Assembly (NCBI GenBank): GCA_022661535.1
Contig: JAKULF010000006.1
Coordinates: 1,106,001-1,170,000, forward strand
Source of the DNA: Eutypa lata
Lineage: Eukaryota; Ascomycota; Sordariomycetes; Xylariales; Diatrypaceae
Reading direction: 5' to 3'
Length of the DNA: 64,000 bases
Shown here: positions 49,044-61,364 of the stretch, piece after piece
How positions within the stretch are numbered: the stretch's first letter is position 1
Layout: each line of letters starts with the position of its first letter
The notes under the pieces: generated by a model
Told to the model about the DNA's origin: nothing
Databases searched by the model: none
Seen by the model: only the letters and a program-made list of their open reading frames with translations
Position numbers and translations under genes: made by a program

Positions 49044-49193
49044 GGACCCGACCAGCTTCATCGCGCCCGAGACTCGGCCGGGCACTGCGCCTACGGCTGT
49101 GGCCGCAGCCGATTCAACTTCGCCCGAGGGATTCGGGTCGCCTGCATCAACCACCATCACCTCCGCTTTACCAGCTCGGCGGAGAACCAGGAC
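49044..49193 (+). pseudogene. Third His-Me-finger zinc domain relic, opposite strand
   Basis: The plus-strand frame reads GPDQLHRARDSAGHCAYGCG, then RSRFNFARGIR and VACINHHHLRFTSSAE. It aligns with the two minus-strand copies at 47.5-48.0 kb (HC.H.C, GRYNF, CINPQHLHFT). The zinc-ligand pattern is nearly complete, but the upstream half of the domain is missing and the normal CINP is CINH. It lies about 190 bases left of the AT-rich block. Confidence 0.5.
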
Positions 49194-50831
49194 CAAAAAG
49201 GCTGCGCCAGAGGGCAGGGCAGGGCAAGCCTGCTGGTGCCCCCACCGCCCTTGATGTCTGTACATCGACGACGACGGCCGGTGGCTGACATGCCGCAACA
49301 CTGCAAAGAGAAGGAGAGCGGGTAATCCGCGACTTGTGCGCTGGTGTGCTCTGAACGTGAACTATTTAGCAAGATAAAGAATAAATCGAAGTTAAACGAT
49401 AACCGCTAATATATTAAAGGATATGCCGAAAGCATCACTTTAACTTATCGATAATAACTTTAACGATTATTATTATAAAGTTATCGTATAAAATAATAAT
49501 TATTTTTATATATTTTTTTACGTTATTTTTAACTTTAAATCTTTATAAATAATTTAAAATAATAAATTTTTAAATTAAATTTTCGAATTTATTTTTTTAT
49601 ATTATTTATATAAAATAAAGTACTTTATTATATTAAGAAATATTTAATTTAATTTAATAAAATATATTTTAATTATTACGTTTAAAAAATAATATAATTT
49701 TTCGTTTATAAATAAATTATAAAAATTATTTTTAAATAATTTTTTTAATAAAATAAAAATTAATATAATTAATTTAACTTTTAATTTTTTTTTAATTTAT
49801 TAAAATTTAAATTTAAAAGTTATTATATATATATATAAAACGATTAAATTAATAAAATTAAAATTTTATAAATTTAATATATTAAAAATTATAAATTTTT
49901 TTAATAAAAAAAGCTTTTTTATAATTATTAATTTATTTATAATTATAAAAAACTTTATTTTTTAAAATATTAAAATTATAAAATTATAAAATTAAAATAA
50001 TAATTAAAAGTTATTTTATAATTAATTTATATTTAAGGTTTTAATTATTTATAAATTTAAAAGTTATAAATTTATAATTATATAATAATAATTTATAAAT
50101 TTAAAGTTATAATTATTTAAACATTTATTTAAAATAATATAATTAAATAATAATAACTTAAATTATTTATTTAACTTTTAAAAGTTAATTTAATTATAAA
50201 TTAATTAAATTTATATATAAACGTAAAATTAATTATATATATTAAAATAAAAAATAATATTTTTATATAATAATTAAATTTTATATAAAAAAAAAATAAT
50301 TTATTTTTATTTTTAAATATTTTTAAATAAATTTAATTTTCGTTTTTAAATTTAAATAAACTTATTATAATTAATTTAAAATTAAAAATTAAAAATATAT
50401 TTTATTATAAATATTACTTTATCTTTTAAGTTTTTTTTCGTAAATAAAATAATTACGTTATTATAATTATAATAATATAATTACGTTACGATTAATAAGT
50501 GCCGTATTAAATATATTTATTAAACTTAATACGAAAAAAGACTTATAAAAACTTAAAAGTTAACGAAGAAAAACCTGATTTTATTTAATGATTTTCGGCT
50601 TGTTAAATGTTTAAATAATCGATTTTATATAAAATAAAAAAATAACATTACTTTTTTATTTCTTAATAACAAATTAAATAAAATGAGTATAAATAAACAA
50701 AATACACGGTTAAATCCGAAATTAAATACGATTTACGAATATATATATATTTATTTATATAACCTTAAGGAAAGTTTTTACTTTTAAGTAAAAGGTTAAA
50801 TTTTATTAAATGTTCGCTTTATTTTTATCGA

Positions 50832-51305
50832 AACGTCTTTTAAGTTAATATATTATTATTACCACCTTAATCATTTCGAAAAAGGCCGTTTAAAAATAAC
50901 ATTATATAAAAAAAGCTCGAAACATTATGATTTTTTTAATTAAAATAATAATAATAATATATTAATTTAAAAAGCGTTTCGATATTTATTCGTTCGAATA
51001 AATATTAAGTTAATATATTATTATTATTACTTTAATTATTTTTAAAAAAGCTATTTAAAAGTAATATTATATGCGAAAAGTTTAAAGCGTTATGATTTTT
51101 TTAATTAAAATAATAATAATAACATATTAATTTAAAAGACGTTTCGATATTTATTCGTTCGAAAAGTTATTAAATTAATATATTATCATTATTATTTTAA
51201 TCATTTAAACGAAGTTATATATAAGTAGTTTTATATAATAAAAGCTTTTAAATTTATACTTTTAAAATAATTATAATATATTAGCTTAAAAAGCGTTTTA
51301 ATACG
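50832..51305. repeat. Three tandem units of about 135-175 bp in the AT block
   Basis: Units start near 50832, 51005 and 51170. Each has AAGTTAATATATTATTATTA or a close variant, then a CTTTAATTATTT-like part, then a TTATGATTTTTTTAATTAAA part in the first two, and a closing GCGTTTCGATATTTATTCG or variant. The third unit is shorter and more diverged. Confidence 0.7.
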
Positions 51306-53089
51306 ATTTTATAAAGTGGTTTTTATAAAGTAATTTTTATAAAGTAACTTTTATAAAATAATTTATTAAATTAACTTCGTACGGCTTTAATTTTATTTAA
51401 AAAAAGATTATAAAAATTCTTATAAATATATTAATATATAATTTATATATTTTTAAAGTTTGGAATTTATCGAATTTAATTTAACTTTATTATAAATTAT
51501 TTTATAAAAAAAATATAAATTATAAATATTTAACGATTCGAAAATTATTAAATAAATTTAAATCGCCGTAATTTAAGTTTTATTTTTACTTTTTAATTAA
51601 TCGAAATTTTAATAAAATATTAATATTTAAAGTTACGGCGAATTAAAAATTAAAATAATATAAATGTTATTATTTATATATATAAAATAATATTTCGAAT
51701 TAATAAATATTATTATTTATAAAATAAAATATTTTCGTTTAAAAATCGAAAAAAGATTTTTAAAGTTTATTTATAAATATAAAGTTATATTTTTTATTAA
51801 AATAATAAAAATCTTTTTTAATATATTTAACCATTTAAAATAAAAGTTATAATTAATATAAAATAAATATTTAATATTATATAATATAAATATATAAATA
51901 TTAAATAATTTAAATTTAATAATAAAATACTTTTTAATTAAATTATATTAATATATATATATATATATATATATTTAATAATTTAAAATTTTAATTTTAA
52001 TAAATAAAATTATTTTATAAAAATTAAATTAATTAATTTAATTTAAAACTTTATAAAAAAATCTTTTTATTAAAAAACGATTTTTATAATTTATTTATAA
52101 ACGAAAAATTATATTGTTTTTTTTAAACGTAATAATTAAAAAAGATTTTAAATTTTAAAAGTAATTAATAAATTAATTATAAAGTTATAAATTATTTATT
52201 TATTATTATTATATAATTAATATTATTTTATTTTTAAATTAAAAGTTATTAATTAAACTTTAACTTTTTTAATTTTTTTATTTATTTTAAATTAAATAAT
52301 AATTAAAAGAATTTTTAAAATTATTAAAATTATATTAAGTTTAATTTTTAAATTAATTTTCGAATAATTTATAATAAAAATAATTTTAAACTTAATAATA
52401 ATTATATTATTAATAACTTTATAATTATTTAATATAAAAAGTTTTAACTTTTTTAAACGTCGTTTTTAAATTTATTTTAATATTTATTATTTAATATTAA
52501 AAGAAAATATTAAATATTATAAAAAAAATATAAAAAAATATATATTTTAATATTTTTAATAAATACTTTATTAATTTAAAAAATAAATTATAAAAAGCTA
52601 TTATAATTATAATAATTATTTTTAAAACTTAATTTTATTATTATAAATAAATATTTTATTAAAATATTTTAATTATAAAAAAGTTTAAATAAAATAAATT
52701 TCTTTTTAAAAAATATAATTATTTAATTAAGTTTTCGAAAAATAATTAATGTATTTAATGTTTTAACTTTTAAATATAACTTTTAAAAATAATAAAATAA
52801 ATCATTTATTATTATTATTAAAAAACGAAATTAAAAAAAGTATTATTAATTTTAAATTAAATAAATAAAATTAAATAAATAAAAAATATATATTTTAAAT
52901 AATTATTTTTTTAAAATAATTACTTCGCTTTTATTATTAATTATTAAATAATATATTATATTTTTTTTAATTTTTAAACTTTAATTTTAAAAATAATATA
53001 TTTTTATATTTTTATAATTCGTATTTAAAATATATAATTAATTTTTAAAAAATATTTATAATATTTTATTAACTTTTAAAATATAATGT

Positions 53090-54285
53090 TTATATATTAA
53101 TTTAATATATTTATAATTATTTTTTAATAATATAAATATATAAATATTTATATATAAATAATTATAAAATAATTTATTTATATATAATTTATAACTTTAA
53201 ATTTTTATTTTTTATTTTTCGTAATAATTATTATTTAAGTTATAATATTAACATTTTATTTATTAATACGCTTTTATAATTTAAAAAATAAAATTATTAT
53301 TAAAAAGTTTTATAAAAAAATTTTAATATTATTTTATTTTATTTATTTATTTAAATCTTTTTTATATTTATTATTTTAAAATTATTATTTTTTATATTTA
53401 TTAAAATATAACTTATATTATTAATATTTTATTGTTTCGATTAAATTAAATTAATATTTATTTTATTTATTTATTAAATTAAATTAATAAATGTTTTATT
53501 TTTAATTAATTATATTTATTTTATTTTTTTCGTTATTTTTTCGATTATTTTATTATAATTTAAATTAATTTCGATTATAATTAAATTATTTTATTTTATT
53601 TCGTTATAATTTTAATTATATTATATTTAATTCTTTTTATTATTATTTATAATTTTTCGTTATATTATAATTATTTCGATTTATTACGTTTTTATAATTA
53701 TAATTACTTTTATTTTATTATTATTTCGTTAATTCGTTAATTATTTTTATTAATTATTTTATTTTTATTTTATTTTTTTTCGTATTAAATGAGCTTTAAA
53801 CGTTACGTTTAAAAGCCTTTATAACGAAATTATAAAAAATTATAATGTAATTATAATATATTTTTATTTTTATTTATAATAATTATAATTATATTTATAA
53901 TTATATTTAATTATATAAATATTTAAGTTATTAATAATTACGTAATAATCTTTTTATATATAAATCTTAAACTTTTAAATATTTAAAGTATTTTTTAAAT
54001 ATTTAAAACGTTTACTTTTATCGTTTAAAGTATTATATATATTTTATTTATTAATAAAAACGCTTTTAAATTATATTATTTTTAAGTTTTTTAATATTTT
54101 TTAATTATTATTATATTAATTTTTAAAATATAATATTTATATATTAATTTAATATATTTATAATTATAAAGTAATTTATTTATATATAATTTATAATTTT
54201 AAATATTTATTTTTCGTTTTTATAATAATTATTATTTAAATTATAATATTAATATTTTATTTATTAATAACTTTATTAAAAATAA
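53090..54285. repeat. Direct repeat pair in the AT block
   Basis: About 190 bases at 53,090-53,275 recur at about 54,118-54,285 (shared strings include TATATATTAATTTAATATAT and ATAATAATTATTATTTAA), with small indels, about 1.0 kb apart. Confidence 0.6.
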
Positions 54286-54414
54286 ATAATAATAATAATA
54301 ATAATAATTATATCGTTATTATTTTTATAAAGATTTAATATAAATAACTTTATTATTATATAAAAATTAAATTAAAATTTTATTAATCGTTACGATATAA
54401 AAAAATATAACTTT

Positions 54415-57400
54415 TCGTAAACTTTAAAAACTTTTTTTTAATCTTTAAAATCGACAAAATTTTACTTCGTAAATTATAATTTATTACGTTAAATTTAAAG
54501 AATTTAATTAAAGAATTTATTTAAAATTAAAAGTAATTAATAATAATTAAATTATTTAAATTATCGTAATATTTACTTTTATTTATAAACTTTATAATAA
54601 ATTATATATTACGATAATTTAAATATTTAAAAGATTTAAAAAATTTAAATTATAAAATTTAAATTTTTTTACTTTTTTTTAAAAATTCAAATCTTAAGCT
54701 TTATAAATTTATTATTACGTATTACGAATTTTATAAATTTAATTATTATATTATAAGCTTTTTATATTAATTATTATATATAAATTTTTTATTTAACTTT
54801 ATATATATATTTAATTTTACGTTTATATATAAATTTAATCGATTTATAATTAAATTAATTAATTAAAAGTTAAGTAAATAATTAAAGTTATATTATTTAA
54901 TTATATTATTTAATTATATTATTTTAAAAAAAATTAAATAATTAAAACTTTAAGTTTATAATTTATAAGTTTATAAGTTATAAATTTAAAAGTTATAAAG
55001 TTATAAATTATAAAATAAGTTTATAAATTATTTAATTATTATTATCGTATAATTATTATAATTATTTATAATTATAAATTAATTATAAAATAAGTTTATA
55101 AATTATAAATTTAAAAGTTATAAAATAACTTTATAAGTTATAAGTTTATAAGTTATAAATTTAAAAGTTATAAAATAAATTTATAAATTATAAATTTAAA
55201 AGTTATAAAGTAAGTTTATAAATTTATAAATTTATAAAACTTAAAAAATATATTTAATAAAAGTATTAAATCTTTTTTAAAATTAATTAAAAGATTAACG
55301 TTAATTAATTTTAAATTAACTTGATATTAAGTTTTTATTAATTTAAAATCGATTAATTTTAAAAGGGTATTTTTATTAATATTCGTTATTCGTATTAATT
55401 TTATTTTTACTTCGAATTTTACGATTAATTTCGAAAAATATTAAAATAATAGATTTTTTAAATTTAATAAATATAAATAATAATTTCTTTATAAAATATT
55501 TAATTTATAAAGAAAATTAATTTATAAAAAAAATATTTATTTTATTATAATTTTTATTAATAACTTTATTATTAAATATATATATTTTGTAATAATAAAT
55601 ATAACGTTTTAATAATAAAAAAATAAAATAAAAAAATATTTTTTAAAAAACTTTTTTTTTTTCGAATTTTAAAAAAAAAAATTTTACTTTATAAATAATA
55701 ATATTTTTTAATTTTAAAAGTTATATTATATATATATAAATAATAACATTTATAATAAAATACGCTTTTAATTTTTAATTTCGAATTAATTATAATAAAT
55801 TAATTTAAATTTAAAGTTAAAAATTAAGTTTATATAAAAATGTTTAAAAATAAAAAAATAATAAATCTTTTTACTTTATACGAAATTTAAACTTTAAGCT
55901 TTATAAATTTTATTATTATATTATAAGCTTTTTATATTATAAATTATATTAAATATTATATAAAAATCTTATATTTTATCTTTATATATATAATTAATTT
56001 TACGTTTATACGTAAATTTAATTAATTTATAATTAAATTAATTAATTAAACATTAAATAAATAATTAAACTTATTATTATTTAATTATATTATTTAAAAA
56101 TAAATTTTTAAATAATTAAAGCTTTAAATTTATAAGTTTATAAATTACTTTTATATAATTATTATAATTACTTATAATTATAATTATTTATATATAATTA
56201 TAAATTTATAAATTTATAAAATAATTAATAATTAAATGAAAAAATAATTAATAAGTTTATAAATTATAAATTTATATCTTTTAAATTTATAAATAATTAA
56301 AACTTTAAATATAAATTATAAAATAAAGTTTATAAGTTATTATTACTTTTATTAATTATTATAATTATTATTAATTATTATAATTACTTTTAATTATTAT
56401 AATTATCGTTAATTATTATAATTACTTTTAATTATAAATTTAAAAAGTTTAATATAAAATAAATTTATTAATTATTAAATTATTATTATTATATAATTAT
56501 TATTACTTTTATTAATTATTATAACTTTCGTTAATTATTATAACTTTTATAATTATTATTACTTTATAAATATTATAATTATTTATAATTATAAATTTAA
56601 AAAGTTATAAAATAAATTTATAAATTTAAAAGTTATAAATTATAAATAATTAAAGTTAAATAACTTATAAAACTTAAAAGATATATTTAATTAAAATATT
56701 AAATGTTTTTTAAAATTAATTAAAAGATTAACGTTAATTAATTTCGAATTAATTTAATATTAAGTTTTTATTAACTTAAAATAAATTAATTATAAAAAAG
56801 TATTATTATTAATATTCGTTATTTATATTAACTTTAATTTTACTTTAAATTTTACGATTAATTTTCGAAAAACTTAAAATAAAAATGTTTTTTAAATATA
56901 ATAAAAAATAAATTTAAATTATTAAAGAAATAATTTAATTTAATTAATTATATAAAAAACTTATTATAAATTTTAATAAAAAGATATTATAATTAAAAAA
57001 TTATTAAGCGTTATAATAATTTATTATAATAATTAAAATATTATTATTTTAATAAAAATCTTAATAATTATAATCGAATTAAATATATCTTTATAAAAAA
57101 TATAATAAAAAAAGAATTAATTAAATCGTTTATTTAAAATTCGTTTATAAAATTTTAAAATACTTTTAATTTAATATAAATATTTAATATCGAAATATAA
57201 TAAAATTTATTTTAATTTAAAATAAATAAAGTTAAAATTAATAATTATAATTTTATATTTATTATTACGATTTATTTTAAATAATACGTATAAATTAAAT
57301 AATTAAAATAATAAAAAAACATTTATTATAAAAAAGTTTTTAAAAAATTAATTTTATTTATATATAAATAATTCGAAAATGTTAATTATTATTATATTTT

Positions 57401-60400
57401 CTTTTTTTATTAATTTATTATTTTTATTTATTTTTTAAATATTTAAAATTACGTAATACGTTTCTTTATTTAATTCGTAATATAATAATAAGTTTTTTCG
57501 CTTTTAATTTTTAAAGTTAAAGTTATCGTAATATATATTTTTAACTTTTTAAAATTTTTTAAAATAAATAAAATATAATAAACTTTATTAAATTTATTAA
57601 GCTTTAAAAATACTTTAAATTAAAAGGTTATTTTTATTAACGATTATTATATTTACGTTTTCGTTTTCGATATTTCCTTTAATTATATAACGATATAAAA
57701 TATAAAAATTACTTAATTATATTATTAAAAGTAAATACGTTATTAATTTAAAAATTAATCGCTTTATATTACTTTATATAATATACTTACGAGATGTTAC
57801 TTAATACCGTAATAATAAGTTCTTTTTTAAAATGAATTGCTTTTAATTTATCTTTAAAATGTATTAAATAAGATTTTTTATTTAAAGCCGTTTAAGTTCG
57901 AATAACTTTAAAACTATACGTTAAATAAAGCTTTGTTTTCGAGAAGGTGTTTTGCGTTACCCTTTTACTGTGCCATTAAAACGTCGCTATATCGCCGCAT
58001 TACTAAAAGTGTAAAAAATAGCAGCTTAGTTAAGATTTAAACGTACGATCTTTATAAAGAAAGTTAATAAATTATAACGATATAAAATATAAAAACTATT
58101 TAATTACATTATTAAAAGTAAATACGTTATTAACTCGAAAATTAACCGCTTTATATTACTTTATATAATATATTTACGAAATATTACTTAATATCGTAAT
58201 AAATTACGTTAAGCTTTAAAAGTATTTCGTAATTTTTTTAAATAAATCTTTTCGTTTTTTTCGATATAAATATTAACTTTAAATAAATTACTTTATTCGA
58301 TTATTAAAACTTAAATATTAAGTAAATTATTTAATTATTTTATAAAATCTTTAATTTTAATAAATATATTTATATATACTTTTAATATATAAAATATAAA
58401 TTAAATTAAAATAATAATTATTAATATTTACGAAATATAAAAAGTTATTACAGTTATTATTACTTTTATACGAAATTAATTAATTATTTAATTTAAAGCC
58501 GAAATTAACGCTTTAAATAATAAAATTAATATTTTAATTAAAATATCGTTAATTAAAGTTAAATTATTTAATATAATAAAGTTAAATAAATTTATTTTAT
58601 ACGATATATAACTTTTTAAAATAAAAAATAAAATATAAATTAACGATTTTATTATTAATAATAATTATATTTATATTTATTATATTTATAATCGTTTAAA
58701 ATTAAAAGTTAAAAACTTAATTATTTTATAATTATAATATATTAAACGTACGAATAAATAACTTAAAACATTGATTAAAATTTTTAACGCTTTAAATTAT
58801 TTTTATAATAACTTTAATAAATAATTATATAATAAAGTTAAATTTAAAAAAATAAAAATAAAAAACGATAACTTTTTTTATTAATTTTTAATTAATTAAA
58901 AACGAGCTTTATATAATATTAATAATAATATCGATAAAATAACGAATAATTAACTTATTCGAAAACTTTAATAAGTTTTTTTAAATTATTTATAAATTAA
59001 AGTTAATAACTTTAAAGTTTTAAAATTTTATTTATCGTTACGATGTAAAAAAATACGGCTTTTTATAAGCTTCGAGAACTTTTTTTCGACTTTTAAAATC
59101 GATAAAATTTTACTTCGTAAATTATAATTTATTATATTAAATTCGAAGAATTTATTAAAAAAATTAAAATATAAATTATTAATAATAATAAAGTTATTTA
59201 AATTATCGTAATATTTACTTTTATTTATAAACTTTATAATAAATTATATATTACGATAATTTAAATGTTTAAAAAAATTTAAATCTTTTTATTTTTTCTT
59301 TAAAATTTAAACTTTAAGCTTTATAAATTTATTATAACGTATTACGAAATTTATAAATTTAATTATTATATTATAAGCTTTTTATATTAATTATTATATA
59401 TAAATTTATTATTTAACTTTATATATATATTTAATTTTATATTTATATATAAGTTTAATTAATTTATAATTAAATTAATTAATTAAAGTTATATTACTTA
59501 ATTATATTACTTTAAAAATCCTTAAATAATTAAAGCTTTATAATTATAATTTATAAGTTTAAAAATGCGAAAAGTAATTAATAAATAATTAATAAGTTTA
59601 TAAGTTATAAGTTTATAAGTTTATAAGTTATTTTCGTATAATTATTATAATTATTTATATATAATTATAAATTAATTATAAATTAATTATAAATTTAAAA
59701 GTTATAAATTTATACGTTATAAAGTAAATTTATAAATTATTTAATTATTATTATTTATAACTTTTAAACTTATAATTATTATAATTAATTATAAAATAAG
59801 TTTATAAGTTATAAATTTAAAAGTTATAAAATAAATTTAAAAGTTATAAAATAAATTTAAAAGTTATAAGTTTAAAAGTTATAAAATAAGTTTATAAGTT
59901 TATAAGTTTATAAGTTTATAAATTATAAATAATTAAAATTAAATAACTTATAAAACTTAAAAAATATATTTAATAAAAGTATTAAATCTTTTTTAAAATT
60001 AATTAAAAAACTAACGTTAATTAACTTTAAACTAGCTCGGCATTAAGTTTTTATTAACTTAAAATCGATTAATCGACGAAGAATATCTTTATTAATATTC
60101 GTTATTCGTATTAATTTTATTTTTACGATTAATTTTACGATTAATTTCGAGTTATATAAAAATAAAAGATTTTTAAAATTTAATTATTTATATATTTAAC
60201 TTTTATTAAAAGACTTTATCGTTAATTTTATAATAAAGGTTATATTTATATAAATTATTATTTTAATTATTTTAATTATTAACGTTTTAACGTTATAAAT
60301 ATTATTATTAATATTATTATTTTAAATATTATTACATTAACATTTAACTTAATTAAATTATATTAAAATATTAACGATTTAAAACTTATTATTAATATAT

Positions 60401-60970
60401 AAAAGCTTTTAAATTTACGTAAATTAATAAACATTAACGTAACTTTTATTTATTTAAAACTTATAATCTTTTCGTTAATTTAAACTTAAAAAAACGAATA
60501 ATAACGTAATAATAAATATCGAAAATATAATACTTTAAATTACTTCGTAAAAACTATTTTAAATAATTAATTACGATTATATATAAACTTATAATTTAAA
60601 AAGTAATCGTTATTAATAAGTTTAATATAAAAAATAATAATAATTTAAATAATATAAATATAAAGAATTTAAAGAATAAAGTTAACGATATATATCGTTT
60701 AATTATTAAAGATTTTACTTAAAGTTATCTTTAATATTTAAGATTTATATAACTTTAAAATAAAACTTAATAAATCGAAAAAATAATATTACGATTTACT
60801 TTAAATAATACGTATAAATTAAATAATTAAAATAATAAAAAAGCATTTATAATAAAAGAAATTTTTAAAAACTTTATTTTATTTATATATAAATAATTTA
60901 AAAGTATTAATTATTATTATATTTCTTTTATTAACTTATTATTTATTTTTATTTTTTAAATGTTTAAAAT
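54415..60970. repeat. Three copies of a multi-part repeat module in the AT block
   Basis: A module with an ATTATAAGCTTTTTATATTA part and, several hundred bases on, a GATTAACGTTAATTAA part occurs at about 54.4-55.4, 55.9-56.9 and 59.05-60.1 kb. The first and third copies share a further upstream part (TTTTAAAATCGATAAAATTT or variant, near 54,440 and 59,090). The second and third share a downstream part (AATAATACGTATAAATTAAA, near 57,280 and 60,805). These look like RIP-eroded copies of one element. Confidence 0.65.
57688..58205. repeat. About 125-bp direct repeats flanking a less mutated island
   Basis: TATAACGATATAAAATATAA and the following 100 bases at 57,688-57,815 recur at 58,075-58,205 with few changes. 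Between them, 57,925-58,025 keeps CA, TG and GC-containing words (for example GTTTTGCGTTACCC and GTGCCATT) that are rare in the rest of the block. Confidence 0.65.
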
Positions 60971-61364
60971 TATATAATACGTTTTTTTACTTAATTCGTT
61001 ATATTTATAAAAAAGATTAAATCGAATAATTAATTTAAAGCTATTAATATTAAAATCGTTATAAATAACGAAAGTTTTTATATATAATAAAAAATAACAT
61101 TTAACGAAAATAAATATTAATTACGAAATAATTTAAAAATTACGAAAGTTAAAATATAATTAAAAAGTTAAATTAAAGTTATTATTACTTATAAAAATTA
61201 AACGAAAATATTAAATTAAAAAGTTAAAGTTATAAATAATAAATATATTTATATAAATTAATAAAGTTAATTATATATATAAATAAACGTTTTTTTTACT
61301 TTTATAATAATTATTACTTTAATTAATTAAGCTTATTATTTTATCTTTTAATAATAAAAATAAT

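Larger units (their letters stand above)
49385..61364. repeat. 12 kb AT-rich, RIP-mutated repeat block
   Basis: The sequence is visibly dominated by A and T, with long stretches entirely lacking CA and TG dinucleotides; surviving C is mostly in CG or CT context. That is the outcome of CA-to-TA change on both strands, i.e. repeat-induced point mutation. No open frame of useful length exists on either strand. Internal repeat families persist (separate entries), so the block is probably a nest of dead transposons. A centromeric or other heterochromatic role is possible but not shown. Confidence 0.85.

Noticed and set aside
49385..61364. Mitochondrial DNA insertion or mitochondrial contig
   Set aside because: No mitochondrial genes or tRNAs, internal repeats, and CA/TG depletion all point to RIP.
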